64,000 nucleotides of DNA from contig NZ_JAGGNW010000010.1 in assembly GCF_018614875.1 (NCBI RefSeq), forward strand, positions 310,001-374,000. Reading direction: 5' to 3'. The notes beneath the pieces are model-generated. The model searched no databases. It was not told the DNA's origin and saw only the letters and a list, made by a program, of their open reading frames with translations. A program made the translations under genes and the position numbers. This stretch comes from Variovorax paradoxus (lineage in GTDB: Bacteria; Pseudomonadota; Gammaproteobacteria; Burkholderiales; Burkholderiaceae_C). This document shows, one piece after another, positions 1 through 9,359 of the stretch. Position 1 is the stretch's first letter. Every line of letters starts with the position of its first letter.

Positions 1-16
1 AATGGGGAGAAGCAAC

Positions 17-202
17 ATGACCCGGGACCAACTCAGTCAAGCGAAAGACAAGGACTTGGTCGCATCGCTGGCTGCGATACAGCGCGCCGCCCGTGCGGCA
101 CGCGAGGCTGCCGTGCGCACGAACACCGCCATCGTCGTGCAGCGCGGCCAGAAGCCGGTTCGCGTCACGGCGGAAGAGCTTCGCAAAGCAGGAGTGAAGT
201 AA
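17..202 (+). CDS. Hypothetical 61-residue basic protein
   Basis: A short, Ala/Arg-rich protein with a helical N-terminal half and the ending VRVTAEELRKAGVK. I do not recognise the family. The ATG at 17 is preferred over the one at position 2 because a GGGGAGA ribosome site sits about 7 bases upstream of it. Small proteins of this kind are sometimes antitoxin-like partners, but no toxin gene follows, and whatever lies upstream is outside the window. Function unknown; the reading frame and ribosome site support it being real. Confidence 0.55.
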   Translation: MTRDQLSQAKDKDLVASLAAIQRAARAAREAAVRTNTAIVVQRGQKPVRVTAEELRKAGVK

Positions 203-311
203 ACCTCGGCCACTGGCTCCGCAGCGTGCCGCGAAGACGCGGGACGCTCATCTTTTTGATGGCTGCAGGGGCGCGGTTGTTAGACTGCACCGCTTCTCCA
301 AAGGCGCCACG

Positions 312-986
312 ATGCTCACCGTCCACCACCTCAACAACTCGCGCTCGCAGCGCGTGCTCTGGCTGCTCGAAGAACTGGCGCTGCCTTACGACATCGTCCA
401 CTACCAGCGCGACGCGCAGACCATGTTGGCGCCCGCTTCGCTGCGGGCCGTGCATCCGCTGGGCAAGTCGCCCGTGGTGACGACGGACGACGGCTTCACG
501 CTGGCGGAATCGGGCGCGATCATCGAGACCGTCGTCGAACGCTACGGCCAAGGCCGCCTTGCGCCCGTGTCCGGCACGCCGGAGGCGATGCGCTATCGCT
601 ACTGGATGCACTTCGCCGAAGGCACGGCCATGTCGCCGCTGCTGCTCAAGCTGGTGTTCGACCGGATCGAGACGAGCAAGATGCCGTTCTTTGCGAAGCC
701 CATCGCCAAGGCCATCGCGGGCAAGGCCAAGTCGGCCTTCATCAATCCGAACATCGCGAGCCACCTGAATTTCATGGAGGCCGAACTCGGCAAGAGCGAG
801 TGGTTCGCGGGCGACACGTTCACGGGCGCGGACATCCAGATGAGCTTTGTCGTCGAAGCCTCGCAGGCGCGCGGCGGCCTCGATGCGAAGCGGCCGAAGC
901 TGATGGCCTATCTGGAACGCATCTACGCGCGTCCAGCCTACCAGCGCGCGCTCGAACGCGGCGGCCCCTACGCCCTGCTGAGCTGA
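312..986 (+). CDS. Glutathione S-transferase family protein
   Basis: This 224-residue protein has the GST layout. An N-terminal thioredoxin-like domain (about residues 1-80) carries NNSRSQRVLWLLEEL and the cis-proline region LGKSPVV, followed by ESGAIIE, the glutathione gamma-glutamyl contact. The rest is an all-helical C-terminal domain. Family members conjugate or reduce electrophiles with glutathione in the cytoplasm; the substrate cannot be read from the sequence. It stands alone, convergent with the YqaA gene only 6 bases away. The ATG at 312 is used because the thioredoxin strand MLTVHHL begins there. Confidence 0.88.
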   Translation: MLTVHHLNNSRSQRVLWLLEELALPYDIVHYQRDAQTMLAPASLRAVHPLGKSPVVTTDDGFTLAESGAIIETVVERYGQGRLAPVSGTPEAMRYRYWMHFAEGTAMSPLLLKLVFDRIETSKMPFFAKPIAKAIAGKAKSAFINPNIASHLNFMEAELGKSEWFAGDTFTGADIQMSFVVEASQARGGLDAKRPKLMAYLERIYARPAYQRALERGGPYALLS

Positions 987-992
987 GGTTCG

Positions 993-1463
993 TCAGGATG
1001 GAAAGACGTAGAGCAGCGCGACCGTCATGGTGACGTAGCGCAGGAATTTCCCGATCGCCATGTAGCCCAGGCATGGCCAGAACGGCAGCTTGAGCCAGCC
1101 CGCCACCGCGCACAGCGGATCGCCCACCAACGGCAGCCAGCTCAGCAGGCAGGCTTTCGGTCCGAGCCGTTCGAGCCAGCCCAGAACGCGCACATGATGT
1201 TTCGAGTGCGAGTATTTGTCCGCCACCTTGTGCGCCCCATAGCCCATCCACCAGTCGACCGCGCCGCCCAGTGTGTTGCCCACCGTCGCGACCAAGACGG
1301 CCGGCCAGAACATTTCGGGATTGAGCTTGAGCAGGCCGAAAAGAATCGGCTCGGAGCCCACGGGCAGCAGCGTGGCCGAGACGAAGGCCGCGATGAACAG
1401 CGTGGAGAGTCCGTATTGCGGAAGCGCGAGCAGCGCCAGGAGTGCGTCGAACCAGGCTTGCAT
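993..1463 (-). CDS. YqaA family inner-membrane protein (DedA-like)
   Basis: A 156-residue polytopic membrane protein with the YqaA/SNARE-associated (DedA-like) pattern: a hydrophobic N-terminal stretch, the segment ATLLPVGSEPILFGLL, a glycine-rich GNTLGGAVDWWMGY re-entrant region, and WLPLVGDPLCAVAGWL. Relatives in the wider DedA group act in membrane homeostasis and lipid carrier flipping; a specific role here is not shown. The start at 1463 is chosen because the segment upstream (to 1610) is arginine-rich and does not resemble the family. Confidence 0.85.
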   Translation of the reverse strand: MQAWFDALLALLALPQYGLSTLFIAAFVSATLLPVGSEPILFGLLKLNPEMFWPAVLVATVGNTLGGAVDWWMGYGAHKVADKYSHSKHHVRVLGWLERLGPKACLLSWLPLVGDPLCAVAGWLKLPFWPCLGYMAIGKFLRYVTMTVALLYVFPS

Positions 1464-1645
1464 AAAGTGAAATGAGTCGTCGCAGTATAGGCAGCGTGCC
1501 CGCTGCGGCAGGTCGGAGAAAACGCCGCGCATGCCGGGTGATTGCGGCGGTACCGCGCGCGCAAATCGTTTCAGCGGTCGGGATCGCGCGTGGCTACAAT
1601 CGTGCCTCATTTTTCAGCAGCCGAACTCGCGATGCTTTCCACTTC

Positions 1646-2704
1646 ATGACCTTGCAGATCGGCACCCACACGCTGGAAAACCGCTTGTTCGTTGCGCCCA
1701 TGGCCGGCGTGACGGACCGGCCGTTCCGCATGCTGTGCCGCGGACTCGGCGCGGGCTACGCGGTCAGCGAGATGGTCACTTCGCGCAAGGAACTCTGGAA
1801 CACGCTCAAGACCTCGCGCCGCGCCAACCACGACGGCGAGCCGGGCCCCATTGCGGTGCAGATCGCCGGCACCGACGCGGCCATGATGGCCGAGGCCGCG
1901 GTCTACAACATCGAGCGCGGCGCGCAGATCATCGACATCAACATGGGCTGCCCGGCCAAGAAGGTCTGCAACAAGTGGGCCGGTTCCGCGCTGATGCGCG
2001 ACGAGCCGCTGGCGCTGGAAATCGTGCAGGCCGTGGTCGATGCGGCGCAACCATTCAACGTGCCGGTCACGCTCAAGATGCGCACCGGGTGGAGCGAAGA
2101 GCACCGCAACGCGGTGAAGCTCGCGCGCGATTTCGAATCGGCCGGCGTGCAGATGCTCACCGTGCACGGCCGCACGCGCGAGCAAGGCTACAGGGGCAAC
2201 GCGGAGTACGACACCATCGCCGCCGTGAAGGCCGCGGTGCGCGTGCCGGTGGTGGCCAACGGCGACATCCGCTCGCCCGAGAAGGCGCGCGACGTGCTCG
2301 CGGCCACCGGCGCCGACGCGGTGATGATCGGCCGCGCGGCGCAGGGGCGGCCGTGGATCTTCCGCGAGATCTCTCATTTCCTGGTAACGGGCACGCACCT
2401 TGCACCGCCGCTGGTCGCCGAAGTGCGCCGCCTGCTGCTCGACCACCTGGTGGAGCACTACGCGCTCTACGGCGAATTCAGCGGCGTGCGCACCGCGCGC
2501 AAGCACATCGGCTGGTATGTGCGCACGCTGCCGGACGGTGAAGCCTTCCGCGCGCAGATGAACACCATCGAAGACTCAGCCGCGCAGCTGCGTGCGGTCG
2601 GCGATTATTTCGACGGGTTGGCGGACCGCATGGACCGCATGCCCGTGCACCAGGCGGCCGAAGAGCTGTCAGGTGAAGAGGAAGCGGCCTGCGCCGCCGA
2701 TTGA
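1646..2704 (+). CDS. dusB: tRNA-dihydrouridine synthase DusB
   Basis: FMN-dependent enzyme that reduces uridine to dihydrouridine in the D-loop of tRNA. The 352-residue protein begins with the FMN-binding barrel strand FVAPMAGVTDRPFR and carries the Dus signature DINMGCPAKKVCNK, whose second cysteine (C108) is the catalytic acid. VNGDIRSP-like and GRAAQGRPW phosphate-binding loops follow. The ATG at 1646 gives the family's usual N-terminus; an open extension upstream to 1472 is not conserved in character. Directly followed by fis, the classical dusB-fis operon of proteobacteria. Confidence 0.95.
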   Translation: MTLQIGTHTLENRLFVAPMAGVTDRPFRMLCRGLGAGYAVSEMVTSRKELWNTLKTSRRANHDGEPGPIAVQIAGTDAAMMAEAAVYNIERGAQIIDINMGCPAKKVCNKWAGSALMRDEPLALEIVQAVVDAAQPFNVPVTLKMRTGWSEEHRNAVKLARDFESAGVQMLTVHGRTREQGYRGNAEYDTIAAVKAAVRVPVVANGDIRSPEKARDVLAATGADAVMIGRAAQGRPWIFREISHFLVTGTHLAPPLVAEVRRLLLDHLVEHYALYGEFSGVRTARKHIGWYVRTLPDGEAFRAQMNTIEDSAAQLRAVGDYFDGLADRMDRMPVHQAAEELSGEEEAACAAD

Positions 2705-2738
2705 GAGAGAAGAGAAGAAAAGAAAGAAAAGAAAAAGC

Positions 2739-2975
2739 ATGAGCAAGAAACACATCGAGGACTGCGTGCGCACCAGTCTGGACAGCTACTTTCGCGATCT
2801 GCGCGGCACCGAACCCGACGGCATGTACGAGATGCTCGTGCGCGTGGTCGAGAAACCCCTGCTCGACGTCGTGATGACGCGCGCCGAGGGCAACCAGTCG
2901 AAGGCCGCGCAATGGTTGGGCCTGAATCGCAACACGCTTCGCAAGAAGCTGGTCGAACACAAACTTTTGAAATAA
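2739..2975 (+). CDS. fis: DNA-binding protein Fis
   Basis: Nucleoid-associated, DNA-bending regulator of 78 residues, matching the short betaproteobacterial Fis form that lacks the beta-hairpin arm of enteric Fis. The C-terminal helix-turn-helix [20 protein letters not shown] is nearly canonical. It lies 34 bases after dusB and shares its transcript. The spacer is a tract made only of A and G (2703-2737), which also supplies the ribosome site, an unusual leader that could tune translation. Start is the only ATG that gives the family's N-terminus. Confidence 0.95.
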   Translation: MSKKHIEDCVRTSLDSYFRDLRGTEPDGMYEMLVRVVEKPLLDVVMTRAEGNQSKAAQWLGLNRNTLRKKLVEHKLLK

Positions 2976-2991
2976 CTCCACGGCATATCCC

Positions 2992-4599
2992 ATGGCCCAG
3001 ACCGCACTCATCTCCGTCTCCGACAAAACCGGCATCCTCGAATTCGCACAAGCGCTGCACGCGCTGGGCATCAAGCTGCTGTCCACCGGCGGCACCGCCA
3101 AGCTGCTGGCCGATGCCGGCCTGCCCGTGACCGAAGTGGCCGACCACACCGGCTTTCCTGAAATGCTCGATGGCCGCGTGAAGACGCTGCATCCCAAGAT
3201 CCACGGCGGTCTGCTCGCGCGGCGCGACCTGCCGGCGCATGTGGCGGCCATCAAGGAACACGGCATCGACACCATCGACCTGCTGGTGGTCAACCTGTAC
3301 CCCTTCGAAGCCACAGTGGCCAAGCCCGGCTGCACGCTCGAAGACGCCATCGAAAACATCGACATCGGCGGCCCGGCCATGGTGCGCAGCGCGGCCAAGA
3401 ACTGGAAGGACGTGGGCGTGCTGACCGACGCTTCGCAGTACCCCGTGGCGCTGGCCGAGCTCCAGGCCGGCGGCAAGCTCAGCGACAAGACCAAGTTCGC
3501 ATTCTCGGTGGCTGCGTTCAATCGCATCGCCGACTACGACGGCGCCATCAGCGACTACCTCTCGGCCATCGACTTCGACGCCAGCATCGGCCAGCCTTCG
3601 CCCACGCGCTCGCTGTTCCCGGCGCAGAGCAACGGCCGCTTCGTGAAGGTGCAGGACCTGCGCTACGGCGAGAACCCGCACCAGCAGGCCGCGTTCTACC
3701 GCGACCTGTACCCGGCGCCGGGCTCGCTCGTGTCCGCGAAGCAGCTGCAGGGCAAGGAGCTCAGCTACAACAACATCGCCGATGCCGACGCCGCATGGGA
3801 ATGCGTGAAGAGCTTCGATGTGCCAGCTTGCGTGATCGTGAAGCACGCCAACCCCTGCGGCGTGGCCATCGGCAAGGACGCGGCCGAGGCCTACGGCAAG
3901 GCCTTCAAGACCGACCCGACCTCGGCCTTCGGCGGCATCATCGCGTTCAACCGCACCGTCGACGGCGCGACGGCGCAAGAGATCAGCAAGCAGTTCGTCG
4001 AAGTGCTGATGGCACCCGACTACACGCCCGAGGCGCTGGAACTATTTCAGGCGACCAAGAACCGGCAGAACGTGCGCATCCTCAAGATCTCGCTGCCGCC
4101 GGGCGGCGCGAGCGATTGGGACAACGGGCGCAACGCGATGGATGTGAAGCGCATCGGCTCCGGCCTGTTGATGCAGACCGCTGACAACCACGAACTGGCG
4201 ATCAACGACCTCAAGGTGGTCAGCAAGAAGCAGCCCACGCCGCAGCAGCTGCAAGACCTGCTGTTCGCATGGAAGGTCGCCAAGTTCGTGAAGAGCAACG
4301 CGATCGTGTTCTGCGCCAACGGCATGACCATGGGCGTGGGCGCGGGCCAGATGAGCCGCCTCGACTCGGCGCGCATCGCCAGCATCAAGGCCGAGCATGC
4401 GGGCCTGTCGCTGAAGGGCACGGCCGTGGCCAGCGATGCCTTCTTCCCGTTCCGCGACGGGCTCGACGTGGTGGTCGATGCCGGCGCGAGCAGCGCCATC
4501 CAGCCGGGCGGTTCGATGCGCGACCAGGAAGTCGTCGATGCCGCCGACGAGCGCGGCGTGGTGATGGTGCTCTCGGGCGTTCGCCACTTCCGCCACTGA
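2992..4599 (+). CDS. purH: Bifunctional AICAR transformylase/IMP cyclohydrolase PurH
   Basis: Catalyses the last two steps of de novo IMP synthesis: formyl transfer from 10-formyl-THF to AICAR, then ring closure. The 535-residue protein has the N-terminal MGS-like cyclohydrolase domain ([32 protein letters not shown]) and the C-terminal transformylase domain with [25 protein letters not shown] and the final [14 protein letters not shown] motif. Length is typical of the family. It starts 16 bases after fis, so it may partly share that operon. Confidence 0.97.
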   Translation: MAQTALISVSDKTGILEFAQALHALGIKLLSTGGTAKLLADAGLPVTEVADHTGFPEMLDGRVKTLHPKIHGGLLARRDLPAHVAAIKEHGIDTIDLLVVNLYPFEATVAKPGCTLEDAIENIDIGGPAMVRSAAKNWKDVGVLTDASQYPVALAELQAGGKLSDKTKFAFSVAAFNRIADYDGAISDYLSAIDFDASIGQPSPTRSLFPAQSNGRFVKVQDLRYGENPHQQAAFYRDLYPAPGSLVSAKQLQGKELSYNNIADADAAWECVKSFDVPACVIVKHANPCGVAIGKDAAEAYGKAFKTDPTSAFGGIIAFNRTVDGATAQEISKQFVEVLMAPDYTPEALELFQATKNRQNVRILKISLPPGGASDWDNGRNAMDVKRIGSGLLMQTADNHELAINDLKVVSKKQPTPQQLQDLLFAWKVAKFVKSNAIVFCANGMTMGVGAGQMSRLDSARIASIKAEHAGLSLKGTAVASDAFFPFRDGLDVVVDAGASSAIQPGGSMRDQEVVDAADERGVVMVLSGVRHFRH

Positions 4600-4607
4600 A
4601 GAAATTC

Positions 4608-4626
4608 CGCCGCTGGCGAAGCGGCG
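4608..4626. terminator. Hairpin between convergent purH and TetR gene
   Basis: CGCCGCT, five-base loop, AGCGGCG: a perfect 7-bp stem in the 43-bp gap between the two convergent genes. No strong T-run follows on either strand, so it is a weak or Rho-assisted terminator candidate. Confidence 0.4.
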
Positions 4627-4642
4627 CGGAGCCGGGCCGTTG

Positions 4643-5362
4643 CTAGCGTTTTTTCGCTGGCGTACGCGGCCCGGCTTTCTTCTGGGCCGGTGCTTCTTCT
4701 TTGCCACCAGCCTGCGCTGCGCCCGCCAGCAGCGACATGAAGAAATCCAGTGTGCCCGCCATCGTCTTCGCGGTCGACTGGCGCGACAGGCTCCATTCCG
4801 GAAAGTGCCCGTCCACGGCCATGCGCGCAAGGCCGTAGACGAGTGCGCGCGCGGCGATCTGCGCGTGCGCGGCATCGGCGCTTGCCGCGCTGCCACTCTG
4901 CGCGAAGGCTTCGTCGAACAGCTTGCGCATCCGTGCGCGGATTGTTTCGTTGTCGCTGCGCAGGCTTGGTGAGCTGTCGTAGTCGATCAGCGAGCGCTCG
5001 CTGATGACGCGGAAGTGCGTCGGATTCGTGCGCGCCCACTCGATGTACGCATGGCCAATGGCGCCGAAGCGCACCAGCGGCGGCGCGTCGGCCGCAGCCG
5101 CCACCGCTTCTTCGACGTGCGCGCGCAGCCGCTGCGTCGCCTGCTCGGCCACCGCTGTCAGCAGCGCGGTCTTGGTGGCGAAATGGCGAAATGGCGCCCC
5201 CGGCGAGACGCCCGCGCGCTTGGCCGCCTCGCGCACGCTGAGCTTGTCGAGCCCGTCGCGCTCGATCAGCGCCACGGCCGCCTCGATCAGTGCTTCGCGC
5301 AGGTTGCCATGGTGATAGGCGCGAGGTTCGGCAGCGGGCGGAGAAGAGGAGCGGGTGGCCAT
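4643..5362 (-). CDS. TetR/AcrR family transcriptional regulator
   Basis: 239 residues. The N-terminal DNA-binding domain reads REALIEAAVALIERDGLDKL then the helix-turn-helix REAAKRAGVSPGAPFRHFAT, typical of TetR repressors. The C-terminal half resembles the WHG/TetR_C ligand-binding group. It ends in a Lys/Pro-rich tail (QKKAGPRTPAKKR), which is not part of the usual fold. It is transcribed away from the secreted-protein gene at 5496, with 133 bases between starts, so that gene or itself is the likely target. The ligand is unknown. Confidence 0.88.
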   Translation of the reverse strand: MATRSSSPPAAEPRAYHHGNLREALIEAAVALIERDGLDKLSVREAAKRAGVSPGAPFRHFATKTALLTAVAEQATQRLRAHVEEAVAAAADAPPLVRFGAIGHAYIEWARTNPTHFRVISERSLIDYDSSPSLRSDNETIRARMRKLFDEAFAQSGSAASADAAHAQIAARALVYGLARMAVDGHFPEWSLSRQSTAKTMAGTLDFFMSLLAGAAQAGGKEEAPAQKKAGPRTPAKKR

Positions 5363-5495
5363 GGCGGTGAAGCTTGCAACATTTTATGTAATCAATGCTT
5401 ATTTTGCGCTAGACTGCGCCTCGCCGTCATGTATGCACTGATCACATTGAGTGGCGATCCGGCTTTTTCATCCATCGTTCCGACTGGAGTCTTTC

Positions 5496-5939
5496 ATGCG
5501 CATTCGTCCTGCTTTTCTGTTTGCCGCCACTTTCTGGGCGGCTGCGGCGCTCGCCCAGGAGTCCGCGCCCACCCTGCAGATCGTCTGGCCGCCCCAAGGC
5601 GCCACGGTGCAGCTGGGCGCCGACCCCGAGCGCGCCGTCGGCGTGGTGGTGCAGAGCAACTACAGGCTGCTCGCGGCCGGCCAGTGCGGCAGCGACACGC
5701 GCTGCGGCCACATCCACATGAAGATCGATCCCGAAGGCGACACCTGCAACCTGCCGGGCCGCCCCTACAACAGCATGAACAGCGATTTCGGCGGCGAGCT
5801 GATCAAGGCGCGCTTCGGTCCGTGCCCATCGCCAGTGGGAACGCACGTCATCGGCATCCTGCTGGCCGACGACCATCACAAGCCGATCCTGGTCGACGGC
5901 AAGCCGGTGACGGGGCTCGTGAAGGTCACCACGCGCTGA
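5496..5939 (+). CDS. Secreted/periplasmic protein of unknown function
   Basis: 147 residues with a clear Sec signal peptide (MRIRPAFLFAATFWAAAALA, cleavage likely after ALA-Q). The mature part has several cysteines (CGSDTRCGH, DTCNLPG, GPCPSP), suggesting disulfides, and a beta-rich pattern with HIHMKI and HVIGILLADDHH. I do not recognise a named family with certainty; it resembles small periplasmic Ig-like or DUF4399-type proteins. The start is chosen because the signal peptide begins there. It is divergent from the TetR gene. Confidence 0.7.
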   Translation: MRIRPAFLFAATFWAAAALAQESAPTLQIVWPPQGATVQLGADPERAVGVVVQSNYRLLAAGQCGSDTRCGHIHMKIDPEGDTCNLPGRPYNSMNSDFGGELIKARFGPCPSPVGTHVIGILLADDHHKPILVDGKPVTGLVKVTTR

Positions 5940-5952
5940 GCGCGCGGCGCGA

Positions 5953-7248
5953 TCAACGGGCCTGAAGCGCCTTGAAGATCTGCCGTGCGGCGTCGACCGT
6001 TGCAGCGATGTCTTCGTCGCCGTGGGCCGCGCTCATGAAGCCGGCCTCATAGAGCGCCGGGGCGATGTAAACGCCGCGGTCGAGCAGGCCGTGGAACAGT
6101 GCGTTGAACTTCGCGTTGTCGGTGGTCATCACGGTGGCGTAGTTCTGCGGCAGCTCGTTCATCAGGAAGAAGCCGAACATGCCGCCTTCGCTGTCGGCGT
6201 TGAAGGGCAGGCCCACGGCTGCCGCGGCGGCTTTCAGTCCCTCGACCAGCGAACGCGTCTTCTTGCCCAGCGCTTCGTAGAAGCCGGGCCTGGCAATCTC
6301 CTTCAGCGTCGCAAGGCCGCAGGCTGTGGCCACCGGGTTGCCCGACAGCGTACCGGCCTGGTAGACCGGGCCGAGCGGCGCCAGCTGTTCCATGATGGCG
6401 CGCGGGCCGCCGAAGGCCGCGAGCGGCATGCCGCCGCCAATGACTTTGCCGAGCACGGTGAGGTCGGGCGTGATGCCCAGCACGCCCTGCGCGCCGTGCA
6501 GGCCGACGCGAAAGCCGGTCATCACTTCGTCGAACACCAGGAGCGCGCCGTGCTGCGTGCACAGCTCGCGGCAGCGGGCGGCGAACGCGGGCGTGGCGCG
6601 CACGAAGTTCATGTTGCCGGCAATGGCCTCGATCATGAGGCAGGCGATGTCGTTGCCGTGCAGCGCGAAGGCTTCTTCGAGCTGCGCGATGTTGTTGTAC
6701 TCGAGCACCAGCGTGTGCTGCGTGACCTCCGGCGGCACGCCGGCCGAGGTGGGATGGCCGAAGGTGGCGAGGCCGGAGCCCGCCTTCACCAGCAGCGCGT
6801 CGGCATGGCCGTGGTAGCAGCCCTCGAACTTGACGATGTGCTTGCGGCCGGTGGCGCCGCGCGCCAGGCGCAGTGCGCTCATGGCGGCTTCGGTGCCCGA
6901 GCTCACGAGCCGCACCATCTCCATCGACGGGACCAGCGCGAGGATGGCTTCGGCCAGCTCGATTTCGCGCTCGGTGGGCGCGCCGTAGGAGAAGCCCTCG
7001 AGCACGGCCTTCTGCACCGCCTCGACCACGGCCGGATGCCCGTGGCCCAGGATCATCGGGCCCCAGGAGCCGATGTAGTCGATGTAGCGCTTGTCGTTGG
7101 CGTCCCAGAAATAGGCGCCCTCGGCCCGGCGGATGAAGCGCGGCGTGCCGCCCACGGCCTTGAAGGCGCGCACCGGGGAATTGACGCCGCCGGGAATGAC
7201 CGCGCGGGCGCGTTCGAAAAGAATGTCGTTTTGATCAGCGGTTGGCAT
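5953..7248 (-). CDS. hemL: Glutamate-1-semialdehyde 2,1-aminomutase HemL
   Basis: PLP enzyme that converts glutamate-1-semialdehyde to 5-aminolevulinate, the entry to tetrapyrrole synthesis by the C5 route. The 431-residue protein has [10 protein letters not shown] near the N-terminus, the PLP phosphate site [15 protein letters not shown], the aspartate motif [12 protein letters not shown], and the Schiff-base lysine in [11 protein letters not shown] (K268). Its start codon overlaps the stop of thiD by one base (TGATG), so the two are translationally coupled. Confidence 0.97.
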   Translation of the reverse strand: MPTADQNDILFERARAVIPGGVNSPVRAFKAVGGTPRFIRRAEGAYFWDANDKRYIDYIGSWGPMILGHGHPAVVEAVQKAVLEGFSYGAPTEREIELAEAILALVPSMEMVRLVSSGTEAAMSALRLARGATGRKHIVKFEGCYHGHADALLVKAGSGLATFGHPTSAGVPPEVTQHTLVLEYNNIAQLEEAFALHGNDIACLMIEAIAGNMNFVRATPAFAARCRELCTQHGALLVFDEVMTGFRVGLHGAQGVLGITPDLTVLGKVIGGGMPLAAFGGPRAIMEQLAPLGPVYQAGTLSGNPVATACGLATLKEIARPGFYEALGKKTRSLVEGLKAAAAAVGLPFNADSEGGMFGFFLMNELPQNYATVMTTDNAKFNALFHGLLDRGVYIAPALYEAGFMSAAHGDEDIAATVDAARQIFKALQAR

Positions 7249-8213
7249 CAGTGTCTGGTGTCGTGAGGGGGCAGGGCGAAATCGGGGGGCGCGTCGGGGC
7301 CTTCATCGTCGTCTTCGTCGTCTTCCGGCTCGGCCCAGAACAGGCGGTCGGGAAGCACGTGGCCCATGCCGGGCCGGAAGCCGGCGTCGAGGCAGCGGTC
7401 CATGTAGGCCAGGGCTTCGGTGGTGGCGGCCACCAGGTCGGTGCCGCTCGCGAGCAGGGCGGCCAGCGCGGCCGACAGCGTGTCGCCGGCGCCCGCGAAG
7501 ACGGCTTCGAGGCGCTCGTATTTCTCGCTGGCGAGCACCGCCTGCGGCGAGGCCAGCACGTTGTCGATGAACTGGTCGGGCAGCACCATGCCGGTCACCA
7601 GGGTGTAGGGCACGCCGAACTCGCCGGCGGCCTTGGCGATGTCGCGCGCGCCGGGCGGACGCTCGCCGCTCCAGTCGGGAAGCAGCCATCGCCACAAGGT
7701 GCTGTGGTTTCCAACCAACACCGTGGCCTGGGGCAGGAGCAGCTCGCGAAAAGCGTCCAGATAGCCCTCGATGAGGTTTTCGTCCCACCAGGAAAGGTTG
7801 GGCATGTAGGCCACCAGCGGCACCTCGGGGTAGTCGGATGCGGTCTCGGCGATGGTGCTCAGGGCTTCCGGGGTCCCGACGAAGCCGACCTTGATCAGCT
7901 GGACTTCCACGTCCTCGAGGATGGAGCGCGCCTGCTCGGCGATGGCCTCCTCCTCGAAGGCGAAATGGTCGAATATCTCGGCCGTGTCCCTCGCGTAGGC
8001 GCCCGTGACCACCGGCAGCATGTGCGCGCCGACCGAGGCCATGGCCAGGGCGTCGGCGCCCAGCCCGCCGGCGCCGCTCGGATCGCTGGCATTGAAGACC
8101 AGCACGCAAGGCGGGTTCAGGTCGCGCTCGGCCACCTCTTCGGCGTCCTGCGGAGGGTCGTTAAGATTGCCCGGTTTGCGGGCGCTGTCTGCTGGATGTA
8201 AGTAGATGGTCAT
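7248..8213 (-). CDS. thiD: Hydroxymethylpyrimidine/phosphomethylpyrimidine kinase (ThiD family)
   Basis: Ribokinase-fold kinase of thiamine pyrimidine synthesis. The 321-residue protein shows [20 protein letters not shown] (substrate site), LIKVGFVGT, and the C-terminal anion-hole motif [19 protein letters not shown]. Unusual features are a roughly 35-residue N-terminal extension and an acidic C-terminal tail ([16 protein letters not shown]). The SDPSGGAG signature of ThiD reads SDPSGAGG here. First gene of a two-gene unit with hemL, divergent from the rubredoxin gene. Assignment to ThiD is by motif; related pyridoxal kinases are a less likely alternative. Confidence 0.85.
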   Translation of the reverse strand: MTIYLHPADSARKPGNLNDPPQDAEEVAERDLNPPCVLVFNASDPSGAGGLGADALAMASVGAHMLPVVTGAYARDTAEIFDHFAFEEEAIAEQARSILEDVEVQLIKVGFVGTPEALSTIAETASDYPEVPLVAYMPNLSWWDENLIEGYLDAFRELLLPQATVLVGNHSTLWRWLLPDWSGERPPGARDIAKAAGEFGVPYTLVTGMVLPDQFIDNVLASPQAVLASEKYERLEAVFAGAGDTLSAALAALLASGTDLVAATTEALAYMDRCLDAGFRPGMGHVLPDRLFWAEPEDDEDDDEGPDAPPDFALPPHDTRH

Positions 8214-8324
8214 ACGCCGGGCGAAATCTCCTGGATGGTGGCATAGGCGCGACGTTTACCGTCTGCCAGTGAGATACGCATAGATACACTCGTTGCATTT
8301 AATGAACAAGGACTTTAAGCTCCG

Positions 8325-8495
8325 ATGAATACGAAAACTTGGATGTGCCTGATTTGTGGGTGGATCTATGACGAAGCGGTTGGTGTACCGGAAGACGGCA
8401 TCGCGGCAGGCACGGCCTGGGCGGATGTTCCGATGAACTGGACCTGTCCTGAGTGCGGTGCGCGCAAGGAAGACTTCGAAATGGTTGAAATCTAA
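8325..8495 (+). CDS. rubA: Rubredoxin
   Basis: A 56-residue iron-sulfur electron carrier. Both CxxC knuckles are present: [13 protein letters not shown] and [11 protein letters not shown], giving four cysteine ligands for one iron. [17 protein letters not shown] is the typical rubredoxin loop. The ATG at 8325 follows an AAGGAC-like ribosome site. It lies directly upstream of pilG; the same rubredoxin-pilG order is common in Burkholderiales, although no functional link to pili is established. Confidence 0.95.
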   Translation: MNTKTWMCLICGWIYDEAVGVPEDGIAAGTAWADVPMNWTCPECGARKEDFEMVEI

Positions 8496-8575
8496 AAGCA
8501 TGGCATAGGGCTACGCGATTTGCGCCGATGTACGGCGCGGCGGGCATCCAAGTCTCATCAGCAGGAGCGTGTGCA

Positions 8576-8974
8576 ATGGGGCCGAATGGATCAGGTTACA
8601 AGGTGCTTGTCATCGACGACAGCAATACGATCCGGCGCAGTGCCGAAATATTTCTGAAGCAGGGCGGGCACGAGGTTCTTCTCGCGGAAGACGGCTTCGA
8701 CGCGCTCTCCAAGGTTAACGACCACAAGCCGCATCTGATTTTCTGCGACATCCTGATGCCGCGCCTGGACGGCTACCAGACCTGCGCCATCATCAAGCGC
8801 AACGCTCATTTCTCCAATGTTCCGGTCGTGATGCTTTCTTCGAAGGATGGCGTCTTTGACAAGGCTCGCGGCCGCATGGTGGGGTCGCAAGACTACCTGA
8901 CCAAACCTTTTACCAAAGACCAGCTGCTGCAGGCCGTGCAGCAGTTTGGCATCGTTCAACAGGAAGCGCAGTAA
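8576..8974 (+). CDS. pilG: Twitching motility response regulator PilG
   Basis: Stand-alone CheY-like receiver of the Pil-Chp system, which controls type IV pilus extension and retraction. 132 residues: acidic pocket VIDDS near residue 12-16, phosphoacceptor D58 in FCDILMPRLDG, and KPF lysine near the C-terminus. The ATG at 8576 is preferred over one at 8528 because AGGAGC sits about 8 bases upstream and it yields the normal family length. First chemotaxis gene of the operon; its stop codon abuts pilH. Confidence 0.93.
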   Translation: MGPNGSGYKVLVIDDSNTIRRSAEIFLKQGGHEVLLAEDGFDALSKVNDHKPHLIFCDILMPRLDGYQTCAIIKRNAHFSNVPVVMLSSKDGVFDKARGRMVGSQDYLTKPFTKDQLLQAVQQFGIVQQEAQ

Positions 8975-9340
8975 ATGCCCATTCGAAAAATCCTCGTCGT
9001 CGACGACTCCAAGACGGAACTGGTGTTCCTCACGGACCTGCTCCAGAAGAACGGCTTTGCCGTCAAGACCGCCGAAAACGCCGAAGACGCCATGCGCCGT
9101 CTCGAGGAGGACCAGCCCGACCTGATCCTCATGGACGTCGTCATGCCCGGCCAGAACGGCTTCCAGCTGACGCGCGCCATTGCCCGCGATCCGCAGTACG
9201 CCGCCATTCCGATCATCCTGTGCACCAGCAAGAACCAGGAAACCGATCGCGTCTGGGGCATGCGCCAGGGCGCTCGCGACTACATCGTGAAGCCGGTCGA
9301 CGCGGCCGAGCTGATGTCCAAGATCAGCGCGCTGGCCTGA
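8975..9340 (+). CDS. pilH: Twitching motility response regulator PilH
   Basis: Second CheY-like receiver of Pil-Chp. 121 residues, with ILVVDDS, phosphoacceptor D54 (LMDVVMPGQNG), and DYIVKPVD. In Pseudomonas, PilG and PilH have opposing roles in pilus extension and retraction; the same is expected here. ATG directly follows the pilG TAA, so the two are co-translated. Confidence 0.93.
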   Translation: MPIRKILVVDDSKTELVFLTDLLQKNGFAVKTAENAEDAMRRLEEDQPDLILMDVVMPGQNGFQLTRAIARDPQYAAIPIILCTSKNQETDRVWGMRQGARDYIVKPVDAAELMSKISALA

Positions 9341-9359
9341 GCAGGCGCCTGCCGAGTCC

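Noticed and set aside
1472-1645. Upstream extension of dusB by 58 codons
   Set aside because: It overlaps the divergent YqaA promoter region and the added residues do not resemble Dus proteins, which begin at the ATG at 1646.
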